A stretch of 64,000 nucleotides of DNA from the NCBI RefSeq assembly GCF_040932485.1, contig NZ_JBFRBH010000001.1, positions 372,001 to 436,000 on the forward strand, in the 5' to 3' direction. The notes beneath the pieces were generated by a model. The model was not told the DNA's origin. It did no database searches and was given only the letters and a program-made list of their open reading frames with translations. The stretch is from Gymnodinialimonas sp. 202GB13-11. Lineage in GTDB: Bacteria; Pseudomonadota; Alphaproteobacteria; Rhodobacterales; Rhodobacteraceae. The position numbers were made by a program, and so were the translations under genes. Numbering within the stretch: the first letter of the stretch is position 1; each line of letters begins with the position of its first letter. Positions 36,089-44,596 of this stretch are shown in pieces.

Positions 36089-36795
36089 GCCAGTTTGTCG
36101 GCATAGCCCATGTAGATCACGGTTTTCAGGGGCAGCGGCCCGAAAGTGAAATCGCCACGACGGTTGATGCCGTGCGGGCCAAGGCCGGTTTGCGGGCCGG
36201 GCGTGAGGCCCGCTTTTCGCAGGCCATCGGTCAGTTCGGCGGGGGTGATGAACATCGCCGGGTCGTGTGTGCCCTTGGGCAGAAGGCGCAGGATATCCTC
36301 AGCCACGGTGATCGTGGCAAGCCGCGCAACAGGGTTGCGGTTGATCGTGTCGTAGAGGAACCGACCACCGGGTTTGAGGACGCGGGCGATCTCGGACAGG
36401 ACCTTTTCCAGATCCTGCACATGTTCCAACACATCGACGCAGACGACGGAGTCAAAGCTGGCTTTGGGATAGGGCAGGTTCTCCCCCACGCCGACGGCAT
36501 AACGGATGTCCTTGCCAGTTTGGGCGGCGTGCTGGCGCGCGGCCTCAATGGCTTGGGCGGCGGGGTCGATGCCGGTGACCCGTGCGCCTTTGTCGTGCAG
36601 CGCCTCGGCCATGAAGCCGCCCGCGCAGCCCAGATCGAGCACGGTTTTGCCCTGCCAATCGATGTGGCGATCGAACCATTTCAGTCGACCGGGGACAAGG
36701 TTTTTGAGGGTGCGCACCCAGCGGATGTCATCGGACCACCATTGGGCGGCCACGTCATCGTAGATGTCGAGGTTATTGCGCTGTGTTTGAGGCAT
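36085..36795 (-). CDS. UbiG-like class I SAM methyltransferase
   Basis: A 236-residue enzyme. Motif I VLDLGCAGGFMAEALHDKGA with a following acidic residue (GIDPAAQAI) binds SAM. VCVDVLEHVQDLEKVL and LKPGGRFLYDTINRNP follow. The block LLPKGTHDPAMFITPAEL closely resembles UbiG, the O-methyltransferase of ubiquinone synthesis, as does the N-terminal YDDVAAQWW. Whether it is the housekeeping UbiG or a paralogue is not certain. Its start overlaps the end of the upstream membrane methyltransferase-like gene by 23 bases. Confidence 0.8.
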   Translation of the reverse strand: MPQTQRNNLDIYDDVAAQWWSDDIRWVRTLKNLVPGRLKWFDRHIDWQGKTVLDLGCAGGFMAEALHDKGARVTGIDPAAQAIEAARQHAAQTGKDIRYAVGVGENLPYPKASFDSVVCVDVLEHVQDLEKVLSEIARVLKPGGRFLYDTINRNPVARLATITVAEDILRLLPKGTHDPAMFITPAELTDGLRKAGLTPGPQTGLGPHGINRRGDFTFGPLPLKTVIYMGYADKLA

Positions 36796-37609
36796 TGTCG
36801 TTCAGCTTTCGCGTGAGGCCGGGAAGCGCGTAGGGCACGTGGCGCTTGTAGGTTTCGAATTCGGCTCCGTAGCGGGCCTTGAAGCGGCTTTCCTTCAGGA
36901 TCGGGGCCAGCAGGCAGTAGGCGGTGAGGGTCACGGCGAGCGCCAGTTGATCGGGCGTCCAGACCGGCACGGTCCAGAGGGTCAGGGCGAAGGCCACGTA
37001 GATCGGTTGCCGGATCACGCGGAAGAGGCCGGTGGTGGGCATCGGCGGGAAGATGGGTTTGCGGTTGGCGGCCAGCGACATCCAGCCAAGCGCGCCCGAT
37101 TGCACCTCGGCCCCTGCATCAAAACTGGCCTTCATCAGCAGGGCCCATGAGGCGGCGTAGGCGGTACAGATCGCCGCGAAGGCCAGGCCTTCGGCCCGCC
37201 ACCAGATGATGCCTGAAGGGGTCCAGAGGGCGAAGAGGGCGAGCAGCTGGATCGAGGCGATGATCGCGTAGGTGGTGGTGGACAACGTGCCCGCGTGGCG
37301 TGCGGGGGCGAGTTTGCCGAGGATCCTGCCGCCGCGCTTCGACAGCAAAAGCGAGTGCATGAGCGGGAATTGCAGGATCAGGGCTGCGTTCGCGAGGATG
37401 TGCCAAGGGGCGGAGACCTGGCCAAGGCTTTCGGACATGCCGAAGAACATCGCAGTGATCATCGCCAGCACGGCTGCGGTGAAAATCGCGTGGCAGGCAA
37501 TGCCATAGGCGTAGGCGAGCGCGATGCGGCCCGCGCCTGCGGGCGGTCGCAGCGCGCCGGTGATCAGGGTGATCAGACGTTGGATATGTGAGGGCGCCTT
37601 GGCTGTCAT
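36773..37609 (-). CDS. Isoprenylcysteine methyltransferase/NnrU-like membrane protein
   Basis: A protein of about 278 residues with roughly six membrane helices. The C-terminal block FRVIRQPIYVAFALTLW followed by ESRFKARYGAEFETYKRHV is characteristic of the isoprenylcysteine carboxyl methyltransferase-like membrane family, which also includes NnrU. The substrate is unknown. The ATG at 37609 (MTAKAPS) is preferred over 37621. It is coupled by a 23-base overlap to the UbiG-like gene, which suggests a joint role in lipid or quinone modification, though that is only an inference. Confidence 0.75.
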   Translation of the reverse strand: MTAKAPSHIQRLITLITGALRPPAGAGRIALAYAYGIACHAIFTAAVLAMITAMFFGMSESLGQVSAPWHILANAALILQFPLMHSLLLSKRGGRILGKLAPARHAGTLSTTTYAIIASIQLLALFALWTPSGIIWWRAEGLAFAAICTAYAASWALLMKASFDAGAEVQSGALGWMSLAANRKPIFPPMPTTGLFRVIRQPIYVAFALTLWTVPVWTPDQLALAVTLTAYCLLAPILKESRFKARYGAEFETYKRHVPYALPGLTRKLNDNASNTAQ

Positions 37610-37658
37610 GCAGGGCGACATAGCGCGCTCATGCAGTCGCCAAGGGAGGTGGGCGAGA

Positions 37659-37683
37659 GGTCGCAGGGGGCTGCCCTGCGACC
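37659..37683. terminator. Hairpin downstream of the copper chaperone gene
   Basis: GGTCGCAGGG pairs perfectly with CCCTGCGACC around GGCTG, starting 8 bases after the pcuAC stop on the minus strand. No U-run follows, so this may be an mRNA-end stabiliser rather than an intrinsic terminator. Confidence 0.45.
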
Positions 37684-37690
37684 CATATAA

Positions 37691-38200
37691 TCAGTCGTGA
37701 TCGTGCCCGGAATGGTCATCGCCATGCCCGGAATGATCGCCATGGCCGCCATGCGCCCCTGCCTCAGGCTGGCGTTCGTTGTCGATGGTGATCGTTTGCG
37801 TCACCGGGTCGGCGTGTTCGAAGGTGAATGTGATCTCGATCTCTTCGCCCTGGACCAAGGGTTCGGTCAGGCCAAGCAACATGACGTGCATCCCGCCACG
37901 CTCGAGCGCGATGGTTTCACCGGCGGCCATGGCGAAGCCTTCCTCCACTTCGACCATGCGCATGACGCCAGCATCATCCTGGATGTGGGTGTGAAGCTCC
38001 AACCGCTCTGCGGCCTCGGAGGTCACGCCGATCAAGCGGTCATCCATGTCGGAATGGTTGAAGATCGTCATGAACGCTGCGCCGGATTGGGCCACGGGGC
38101 TGGAGGCGCGGGCATAGGCATCTTCGATAACCATGTGGGCGGAGGCAAAGGCGGGGAGCACGGCGATGGCCGCGCCAAGAAGCGTTGTTTTGAAAGTCAT
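37691..38200 (-). CDS. Periplasmic copper chaperone PCu(A)C
   Basis: A 169-residue protein with a signal peptide (TTLLGAAIAVLPAFASA) and the PCuAC fold. The copper ligands are in ELHTHIQDDAGVMRM and in ERGGMHVMLLGL. The C-terminus is a His-rich tail (AHGGHGDHSGHGDDHSGHDH) that could bind extra copper. PCuAC proteins deliver Cu(I) to cytochrome oxidase in the periplasm. The downstream hairpin and the upstream small Cys protein gene make a two-gene copper group. Confidence 0.92.
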   Translation of the reverse strand: MTFKTTLLGAAIAVLPAFASAHMVIEDAYARASSPVAQSGAAFMTIFNHSDMDDRLIGVTSEAAERLELHTHIQDDAGVMRMVEVEEGFAMAAGETIALERGGMHVMLLGLTEPLVQGEEIEITFTFEHADPVTQTITIDNERQPEAGAHGGHGDHSGHGDDHSGHDHD

Positions 38201-38236
38201 GTCTCGTCTCTTTGATTTCGGTTGGAGTGGATTGGC

Positions 38237-38590
38237 TCAGACCGCGTGCGGGGGCGCGCGGGCGTGGCTGTCCAACCGAAGAGACAGGATAGGGGGCGGG
38301 GACGGTGCGGGCAGAGAGGCTGCCTGAAGGATCGACAGTGCCGGGTCGGTCGCGGGCGATTGTGGCCCGAGGCTCATGGCGAGGTGGCAGATCTCACACT
38401 CAACCGGCGTAATGGCGGTACCGTCAGCGTCGAGGATCGGCAGACCTGCACTATCCAGCAGGATCTGCGGCGCGCCCGTGCCGCAATAGCCGCCAGCGGC
38501 TGCCATGCGCGTTTCGGCCACAACAGCGGCGAGGCTGGTGAGCACGAGGCACAGCGCGAGAAGCGTGGAGGTGGCGAGGCGATGCAGCAT
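38237..38590 (-). CDS. Small exported Cys-containing protein (DUF2946-like)
   Basis: A 117-residue protein with a signal peptide (LATSTLLALCLVLTSLAAVVA) and the cysteine sites GGYCGTG and VECEICHLAM. The second fits the CxxC pattern of DUF2946-like proteins, which often sit next to PCuAC chaperones. The tail is Pro/Ser-rich and ends SHARAPPHAV. A role in periplasmic metal handling is inferred from its position just upstream of pcuAC. The family assignment is tentative. Confidence 0.6.
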   Translation of the reverse strand: MLHRLATSTLLALCLVLTSLAAVVAETRMAAAGGYCGTGAPQILLDSAGLPILDADGTAITPVECEICHLAMSLGPQSPATDPALSILQAASLPAPSPPPILSLRLDSHARAPPHAV

Positions 38591-38648
38591 TAATGTAAGA
38601 GATACATGAGCCCGTTGCAGGCGTCATGCGGCAAATTGAGCGATGGTT

Positions 38649-39089
38649 TCACGTTGTGGCGATCTCTGGTTTTTCAAACCCGATGGCCAGTCGGTTCCAC
38701 GCATTCATCTGGGCAATGATGAGCGTGAGGTCCACGACCTCTTTTTCCGAGAAATGCGCAAGGAGGGCGTCATAAAGCACATCCGGCGCGCCGTCGGTCT
38801 CAACCCTTGTCAGGCTTTCGGCCCAAGCGAGTGCCGCCTGTTCGCGCGCCGAGAAGAGTGTGTTCCCCCGCCATTCCGGCAGAGCACCGAGGCGCGCGGG
38901 CGCCTCACCTGAGGCTTTGGCTTCCTTAGTGTGAAGGTCGATGCAGTAGGTGCAGCCGTTGATCTGCGAGACGCGTAGCTCCAGCAAGGCGCGAAATCCA
39001 ACGTCAATCGAGGGCATGTGCCGTTTGGCGGCGAGCATGGATTGGATGGCGGGGCCGTTGATGGCCACATAGTCGAGGCGATGGGTCAT
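38649..39089 (-). CDS. Carboxymuconolactone decarboxylase/AhpD-family protein
   Basis: A 146-residue protein with the AhpD-like redox motif CTYCIDLH (Cys46, Cys49, His53 from MTHRLDY). Helical segments before (GFRALLELRVSQIN) and after (FSEKEVVDLTLIIAQMNAWN) fit the family. It is probably a peroxidase-like or hydroperoxide-defence enzyme in the cytoplasm. The start at 39089 is chosen because the upstream extension overlaps the rpmB terminator region. Confidence 0.88.
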   Translation of the reverse strand: MTHRLDYVAINGPAIQSMLAAKRHMPSIDVGFRALLELRVSQINGCTYCIDLHTKEAKASGEAPARLGALPEWRGNTLFSAREQAALAWAESLTRVETDGAPDVLYDALLAHFSEKEVVDLTLIIAQMNAWNRLAIGFEKPEIATT

Positions 39090-39120
39090 GCGCGAAGTGT
39101 GGCAGGTGCCGTCCACGCAG

Positions 39121-39163
39121 AAAAGAAAAAGTCCCGCGCGGTCGGAGGACCGGCGGGACTTTG
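39121..39163 (-). terminator. Rho-independent terminator of rpmB
   Basis: Read on the minus strand, AAAGTCCCGCCGGTC pairs with GACCGCGCGGGACTTT around CTCC with a U-rich run after the stem. It begins about 20 bases past the rpmB stop. It is one of the strongest intrinsic terminators in the window. Confidence 0.9.
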
Positions 39164-39182
39164 AACACGAAATGCGTTGGGC

Positions 39183-39473
39183 TTAGGCCTGAGCGGCTTG
39201 GGCCTTCGCGATCTCTTTCTTGATCTTGAGCGCCTTGGGCGACAGCTCGGCGTCTTTGGCCTTCGCCATGAACGCGTCGAGGCCACCACGATGATCGACC
39301 GTGCGCAGCGCGGCATTGGAGATGCGCAGCTTGAAGCGACGGTCCAGAATGTCGGAGCCGAGGGTCACTTCGGTCAGGTTCGGCAGGAAGCGACGCTTGG
39401 TCTTGTTGTTGGCGTGGCTTACGTTGTTGCCCGTCATCGGGCCTTTGCCGGTCAGTTCGCAAACGCGCGACAT
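39183..39473 (-). CDS. rpmB: 50S ribosomal protein L28
   Basis: A 96-residue L28. [20 protein letters not shown] is the family start, and [12 protein letters not shown] and [20 protein letters not shown] follow. The helical Lys-rich tail is typical of alphaproteobacteria. Monocistronic, with a terminator downstream and a possible leader hairpin upstream. Confidence 0.97.
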   Translation of the reverse strand: MSRVCELTGKGPMTGNNVSHANNKTKRRFLPNLTEVTLGSDILDRRFKLRISNAALRTVDHRGGLDAFMAKAKDAELSPKALKIKKEIAKAQAAQA

Positions 39474-39532
39474 GGGTTCATCCTCTCGTTCATCAACGGC
39501 GCTGGCGGCGAGGGCCTGCCGGGGCCGAAACC

Positions 39533-39560
39533 AAAAGGGCGCGGAGAAGGCTCCACGCCC
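39533..39560 (-). promoter_or_regulatory. Terminator-like hairpin in the rpmB leader
   Basis: On the minus strand GGGCG-(mismatch)-GGAG type arms (39551-39560 and 39537-39546) pair around a 4-base loop and are followed by TTTT (39536-39533). It lies about 60 bases upstream of the rpmB ATG, and no minus-strand gene lies upstream. That position suits an attenuator. Confidence 0.4.
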
Positions 39561-39667
39561 GGAAATCTGTGCGGTGCATTACGAAGGCGGGGGGGAGGTG
39601 TCAACCCGGGAATCGGGCCGCGGAGGGGGATTCACGGCGGCGATTTTGGCGCGTAGGCTGCACTGTA

Positions 39668-40312
39668 ATGAAAGAGAGCGATCTATATCCGCCCGTGAAG
39701 GCCTTTCTGGAGGCGCAGGGCTATGAGGTGAAGGGCGAGATTGGCCCGGCGGACGTGATGGGCGTCCGCGGGGAAGACATCGTCGTTGTGGAGCTTAAGA
39801 CGCGGTTTTCATTGGCTTTGTTCCATCAGGGGATTGCCCGGCTGGCCGTTTGCGACTGCGTTTATGTTTGCGTGGCGTGCGGCAAGGGGCGGCCCTGGAT
39901 GAAGGCGGTGAAAGAGAACAAGCGGCTGGCGCGACGGCTGGGGTTGGGACTGTTGTCTGTGCGGATGGAGACGGGTGTGGTGGAGGTGCATTGCGACCCG
40001 GGGCCTTACGCACCGCGCAAGGTCGCGCGCAAGAAACGCGCGATGCTGAGTGAGTTCGAGCGGCGGGAGGGGGACCCGAATCTGGGTGGTCTGGCGGGCG
40101 CACGGGTGACGGCTTATCGGCAGGAGGCGACCCTGTGTGCTGAGTTTCTGGCAATGGCGGGGGAGGCGCGCGGAATGGAGGTTGCGAAATCGACCGGTGT
40201 GGCGCGGGCCACGACGATCATGCGGGACAATCATTATGGCTGGTTCGAGAAGGTCGAGACGGGTGTGTATCGGTTGAGTGACGCGGGCCGCGACGTCGCG
40301 CAGGTTGGTTGA
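39668..40312 (+). CDS. DUF2161 protein with PD-(D/E)XK nuclease-like fold
   Basis: A 214-residue protein. The N-terminal domain shows Asp29 (GPADVMGV), then Glu42 and Lys44 (VVVELKTRF), and the later HQGIARL, a PD-(D/E)XK arrangement. CVYVCVACGKGRPW follows. The C-terminal half looks like a winged-helix region (FLAMAGEARGMEVAKSTGVA). Family members are often labelled phosphodiesterases or DUF2161 with no known substrate. The start at 39668 is the first ATG compatible with the conserved YPPVKAFLEAQGYEV. Confidence 0.82.
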   Translation: MKESDLYPPVKAFLEAQGYEVKGEIGPADVMGVRGEDIVVVELKTRFSLALFHQGIARLAVCDCVYVCVACGKGRPWMKAVKENKRLARRLGLGLLSVRMETGVVEVHCDPGPYAPRKVARKKRAMLSEFERREGDPNLGGLAGARVTAYRQEATLCAEFLAMAGEARGMEVAKSTGVARATTIMRDNHYGWFEKVETGVYRLSDAGRDVAQVG

Positions 40313-40327
40313 GGGAAGCGGGACGAG

Positions 40328-40744
40328 ATGCAGACGGAATTTGAGATCACGACTCGCGGTGCGGGCCTCTATGAATTCACTCGCGAAGTGGCGCGATGGC
40401 TGGCTGGGTCGAGTGACGGGGTTTTGACGCTGATGGTGCGGCACACCTCAGCCTCATTGGTCATACAGGAAAACGCAGACCCGGATGTGCAGGTGGATTT
40501 AAGGCGGTTCTTCGAGCGGTTCGTTCCGCGCGGCGATGACCCGAGTATGGCCTGGCTGACCCATGTGGCGGAGGGGCCGGATGATATGCCGGCGCATCTC
40601 AAGGCGTCGGTTCTGCCGGTGTCGCTGCAAATCCCTGTGGCCGATGGGCGGATGCGACTGGGTACTTGGCAGGGGATCTACCTGTTCGAGCATCGGGATG
40701 CCCCGCATTTGCGGCGGGTGGCGGCGGCTTTTCAGGCGTTTTGA
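40328..40744 (+). CDS. YjbQ-family protein (UPF0047)
   Basis: A 138-residue protein. LMVRHTSASLVIQENADPDV, MAWLTHVAEGPDDMPAHLKA and RLGTWQGIYLFEHRDAPHLR are the conserved blocks. Members can have weak thiamine-phosphate synthase activity, but the physiological role is not established. It lies 15 bases after the DUF2161 gene and is probably co-transcribed. Confidence 0.92.
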   Translation: MQTEFEITTRGAGLYEFTREVARWLAGSSDGVLTLMVRHTSASLVIQENADPDVQVDLRRFFERFVPRGDDPSMAWLTHVAEGPDDMPAHLKASVLPVSLQIPVADGRMRLGTWQGIYLFEHRDAPHLRRVAAAFQAF

Positions 40745-40912
40745 GGCGCCGGGGCGTCTGTGCAACACCTAGATGCTGTGGGGCGCGATTGCCTCTACCC
40801 AAGCGACAGGGGCCTCCGTATAGTGCCTGTGGATAAGAGGGCATCAGCCCCAAGGTTCACGAGGCAGGCGCAAGGCACCCCCTTCGCGCGACAAGGACAG
40901 GAGGGCGCGGCC

Positions 40913-41383
40913 ATGCGCTGCCCATTTTGCGGAAATGTAGACACTCAGGTGAAGGATTCACGGCCTGCGGAGGATCATGTCGCGATCCGGCGGCGGCGGT
41001 TTTGTCCGTCCTGCGCGGGGCGCTTCACGACCTATGAGCGCGTGCAACTGCGCGATCTGGTGGTGATCAAGACGAATGGCAAACGCGAGGATTTCGACCG
41101 CGACAAGCTGGAGCGTTCGATCCGCATCGCGTTGCAGAAGCGCCCGGTGGAGCCAGAGCGCGTGGATCAGATGATCTCGGGCATCGTGCGGCGGCTGGAA
41201 AGCATGGGTGAGACGGACATCAACTCCAAGATCATCGGTGAGATCGTGATGGAGCGTCTAGCGGCGATTGATACGGTCGCCTACGTGCGATTTGCCAGCG
41301 TTTACAAGAACTTCCAAGCGACGGGCGATTTCGAGGACTTCTTGTCCGAGCTGCGCCCGCCAACCTCGGTTTCCGATAACTGA
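40913..41383 (+). CDS. nrdR: Transcriptional repressor NrdR
   Basis: A 156-residue regulator with an N-terminal zinc ribbon (Cys3, Cys6, Cys31, Cys34: MRCPFCGN and RRRRFCPSC) and an ATP-cone domain ([20 protein letters not shown]). NrdR represses ribonucleotide reductase genes when dATP is bound. The start at 40913 has AGGAGG 8 bases upstream. Its stop is 1 base before the ribD ATG, so it heads the nrdR-ribD transcript, a common alphaproteobacterial pairing. Confidence 0.96.
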   Translation: MRCPFCGNVDTQVKDSRPAEDHVAIRRRRFCPSCAGRFTTYERVQLRDLVVIKTNGKREDFDRDKLERSIRIALQKRPVEPERVDQMISGIVRRLESMGETDINSKIIGEIVMERLAAIDTVAYVRFASVYKNFQATGDFEDFLSELRPPTSVSDN

Positions 41384-41384
41384 C

Positions 41385-42488
41385 ATGGATGACACGCGCT
41401 GGATGCGTCTGGCGCTGTCATTGGGCGCACGGGGATTGGGCCGGGTTTGGCCCAATCCGGCAGTGGGCTGCGTTTTGGTGCGCGATGGCCGCGTCGTTGG
41501 GCGGGGTTGGACGGCGCCGGGCGGGCGACCCCATGCGGAAGTCGTGGCCTTGGCGCAGGCGGGTGACGCGGCGCAGGGGGCTACGGCGTATGTGACGTTG
41601 GAGCCGTGTAATCATCAGGGCACGACGGGCCCTTGTGCTGAGGCGTTGATTGCGTCGGGCGTCGCGCGGGTGGTGATTGCCGCGCGCGATCCCAACAGGA
41701 TTGCGGCCGGCGGTGCGGCGCGGCTGCGGGCGGCTGGCGTTGAAGTGGTTGAGGGCGTGTTGGAGCGCGAGGCGGCCGACGCGCATCGTGGCTTCTTCAA
41801 GGTGCAGCGTGATCTGTTGCCGATGGTGACACTGAAACTTGCGACGTCGATTGACGGGCGGATTGCCACGGCCAGCGGCGAGAGCCAGTGGATCACCGGG
41901 CCGGAGGCGCGGCGGTGGGTACATGGAATGCGGATGCGGCATGACGCGGTGATGGTCGGTGCAGGCACAGCGCGTGCGGATGATCCGGGGCTGACGGTGC
42001 GCGGGCTGGGTGCGGTGCATCAGCCGGTGCGCGTGGTGCTGTCGCGGCGGCTGGACGTACCAGTGGACGGGCAGCTGGGCCGCACGGCGCGGGATGTTCC
42101 AGTGTGGATGGTCCATGGGCCTGATGCACCGGGTTCTGCGCAGGAAGCCTGGTCCAAGACGGGAGCGCGTTTGGTTAAAACGCAGACCGGCCCTGGTGGG
42201 CAGATTGATGTTCATGCCGCCATGATGGAACTGGCGAAGGCTGGTCTTACGCGGGTCTTTTGCGAAGGTGGGGGCACCCTTGCGGCTGCGCTGTTGAGCG
42301 TGGATGTCGTGGACGATCTGGCCCTGTTCGGGGGCGGGCTGGCGCTTGGTGCAGAGGGCGTGCCTGCCATTGGAGCGATGGGTATTGCGGCGCTGGGTGA
42401 GGCACCTCGGTTCACTTTGGAGAGTGTGTCGCCGGTGGGGCTGGACAGTTTGGTAATTTGGCGCCGCCCAGCAGCGGACGTTGACTAA
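41385..42488 (+). CDS. ribD: Bifunctional riboflavin deaminase/reductase RibD
   Basis: A 367-residue enzyme. The N-terminal deaminase has HAE (His50-Glu52) and the zinc ligands in PCNHQGTTGPC (Cys75, Cys84). The C-terminal reductase has KLATSIDGRIATASGESQWI and the VFCEGGGTLAAALL substrate/NADPH block. It carries out the second and third steps of riboflavin synthesis. It follows nrdR without a gap and converges on kpsC. The rest of the rib genes resume at 47.3 kb. Confidence 0.95.
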   Translation: MDDTRWMRLALSLGARGLGRVWPNPAVGCVLVRDGRVVGRGWTAPGGRPHAEVVALAQAGDAAQGATAYVTLEPCNHQGTTGPCAEALIASGVARVVIAARDPNRIAAGGAARLRAAGVEVVEGVLEREAADAHRGFFKVQRDLLPMVTLKLATSIDGRIATASGESQWITGPEARRWVHGMRMRHDAVMVGAGTARADDPGLTVRGLGAVHQPVRVVLSRRLDVPVDGQLGRTARDVPVWMVHGPDAPGSAQEAWSKTGARLVKTQTGPGGQIDVHAAMMELAKAGLTRVFCEGGGTLAAALLSVDVVDDLALFGGGLALGAEGVPAIGAMGIAALGEAPRFTLESVSPVGLDSLVIWRRPAADVD

Positions 42489-42548
42489 GCGCACATATTC
42501 TGTGGATAAGGCTGTGTATGAAGTCAAAGTGTGTTGGCTATGTGCAAT

Positions 42549-44591
42549 TTACCTGCGCCAGATCCAACTTTGACCCGCAAACCACCCCTGTAATTTTGCC
42601 AAGGCCCGAAGGCTCGGTTTTTGTGGCACGCCTTCGCCGGAGGCCAAGCGATCCACCGCTACTTCGACCGGGCAGGGCATGCCTGTAACCGGGTCCAGAT
42701 ACCGCGGATAGGTGATGAGGGCGGCGTGTACCAGCGCGGCCAGGGAGGGCCGGGCGACACGCCGATCCGGCACATTGCCGAGGTCAGAGGTCAGCCCCCA
42801 GCCCGCATAGAAGGGCGCGCCAAGCGTCGTGACCGGGATACCCCGGATCAAGGCTTCAAACCCCATGGCGGAGGTCATGGTGATGACCCGATCCGCGATG
42901 CTCAAAAGCGCCTCGGCCCCGGTATTGTCTGCGATATGGTCGGCCAGCGCGCGTGCAGCCTCGGGCAATGCTCCGGGGCGTAATCCAGCCTCCACATCCG
43001 GGTGGGGCTTGTAGATCAGGTAGGCCTGCGGGTTCAGGCGGCGGGCGGTGCGCAAAAGCTCTTCATTGGTGTTCACGTCACCCGCACCGAGCCGGATTGA
43101 GGCATCATCTTCGACCTGTCCGGGCACGAGGATGACCTGCGCGCCCTCCGGGACATTGGGGGCCTCGGCCCCGTTGAGATTGTATTTCGTGACCCCTGCC
43201 CGTCGCAGCGACGCAATCAGACGTTCAGCACGGTCGAGCCGGGCCGCAGGCAGGTCAGCGGCCTCGGCAATCCGGTGCTCAAGCGCGCTTTCGCGGGTCG
43301 GGTCGTAGTAGATGCCGAGATGGTCTTTGACCAAGGACAGCGGCGGAACCAGCTCGGCTCCCAACCCGCGCGAGCGCAGAAATCCATCCTCGACCCGGTA
43401 AATCACGCTCTCCGTGGCGCGGCATTCATCCCTTAGGTCTTGGGTTTCGCGCCCGGCCCAGACCAGAACATTGCGCCGGTCCTGCGCGGCCTTGAAGGGA
43501 TCGTCCTCGAAATCGACCTTCCCGTGTTGGCCGAAAAATTGGCGTAAATGCCCCTTCTTCCAACTGCGCATTCCGACGGCGACATAGCCTCTGCGATCCT
43601 GATGCCAGGCCTGAACCTGCGCCTCCAGCGCGCCGAGGACATCTTCGACCTCGCACAGGCGATCGCGGTAAGGGTCATACCAAGTGGGGTAGAGGATCAG
43701 CGCGGCGGCAACCAACTGGGCGCGGGTCAGCGTGCGCTGGCGGCGGGCAGGGACGGGGCGGCGATCATCGGTCAGGCCCCAGCCTGAGTAGAAGGGCACG
43801 CCGAAGACGACCGGTTTATGGCCGGCCAAAATGGCCTCAAACCCTGCGCCGGACGTAACGCAGTAGACCGCACGGGCCCCTTCAAACATGCGCCAGAGCG
43901 AAACGGGGCGATCATCCAGCACGACATTGGGTGGAAGTTTTTCGGGGTCGAAATGGCCCGGGCGATGCCCGTCGCGCGTTTCAGGATGGGTCTTGATGAC
44001 GATCTGCGCGTCCGGGTGATCTTCCCGCGCCCAAGTGAGCGCCTCGGCAAAGCTATCGGGCGTGGCCTGCCCCAGTTCGATCGAGGCGTCGCCCCGTGTC
44101 TGGTCGATCAGCAGCACGTAGCCCGCCTTGTCGGGCGCGGGCAGGCTGACATCCACCGCGCTGTATTTCGACAGATCGCCCGCAATCATGCGTGCCACGA
44201 CGTCGCGAGCCCGGTTCAAAAGGGCCGTGTCATCAAGGGGATGCGTTGCCAGCAAGGTTTCCAGATCAGACGGGCCTGATGCGTCGAAGTACATGCCCAG
44301 ACGGTCGATCACCAACCCCAACGGAGGCTCGCCCGAGCGGCCGGGAAAGAGCGAGCGCAGGAAGGCATCCTCGACCCGCACAAGTGACGCGCCTGTCGCC
44401 TCAGCCACGGCCTCACCACGTGGGGCATAGGGCGAATGGCCCCAGACGATCACATCATCCTCGGCTGTGGGCTTGCCCAGTTTCAGGTCATGGCCCGCCA
44501 GCGTCAGGATACGGCGCACGCGCCGGTTGGTCAGGAATCCGGTATTGAAGTGGAACGCCCGGCGCGAAAGGGATCGCTCAGGCGTTTCCAT
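42549..44591 (-). CDS. kpsC: Capsule polysaccharide Kdo transferase KpsC
   Basis: A 680-residue protein built as two similar halves. Each carries a block of the type LGMYFD/LGIYYD, then IKTHPE/YKPHPD, then TSGAGFEAI/TSAMGFEAL and PFYSGWGLTDD/PFYAGWGLTSD. This is the tandem beta-Kdo glycosyltransferase layout of KpsC, which builds the Kdo linker on lysophosphatidylglycerol for ABC-dependent capsules. It is cytoplasmic and membrane-associated. The gene lies 5 bases after the export lipoprotein gene. KpsM, KpsT and KpsE are not in the window. Confidence 0.93.
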   Translation of the reverse strand: METPERSLSRRAFHFNTGFLTNRRVRRILTLAGHDLKLGKPTAEDDVIVWGHSPYAPRGEAVAEATGASLVRVEDAFLRSLFPGRSGEPPLGLVIDRLGMYFDASGPSDLETLLATHPLDDTALLNRARDVVARMIAGDLSKYSAVDVSLPAPDKAGYVLLIDQTRGDASIELGQATPDSFAEALTWAREDHPDAQIVIKTHPETRDGHRPGHFDPEKLPPNVVLDDRPVSLWRMFEGARAVYCVTSGAGFEAILAGHKPVVFGVPFYSGWGLTDDRRPVPARRQRTLTRAQLVAAALILYPTWYDPYRDRLCEVEDVLGALEAQVQAWHQDRRGYVAVGMRSWKKGHLRQFFGQHGKVDFEDDPFKAAQDRRNVLVWAGRETQDLRDECRATESVIYRVEDGFLRSRGLGAELVPPLSLVKDHLGIYYDPTRESALEHRIAEAADLPAARLDRAERLIASLRRAGVTKYNLNGAEAPNVPEGAQVILVPGQVEDDASIRLGAGDVNTNEELLRTARRLNPQAYLIYKPHPDVEAGLRPGALPEAARALADHIADNTGAEALLSIADRVITMTSAMGFEALIRGIPVTTLGAPFYAGWGLTSDLGNVPDRRVARPSLAALVHAALITYPRYLDPVTGMPCPVEVAVDRLASGEGVPQKPSLRALAKLQGWFAGQSWIWRR

Positions 44592-44596
44592 TTGCG

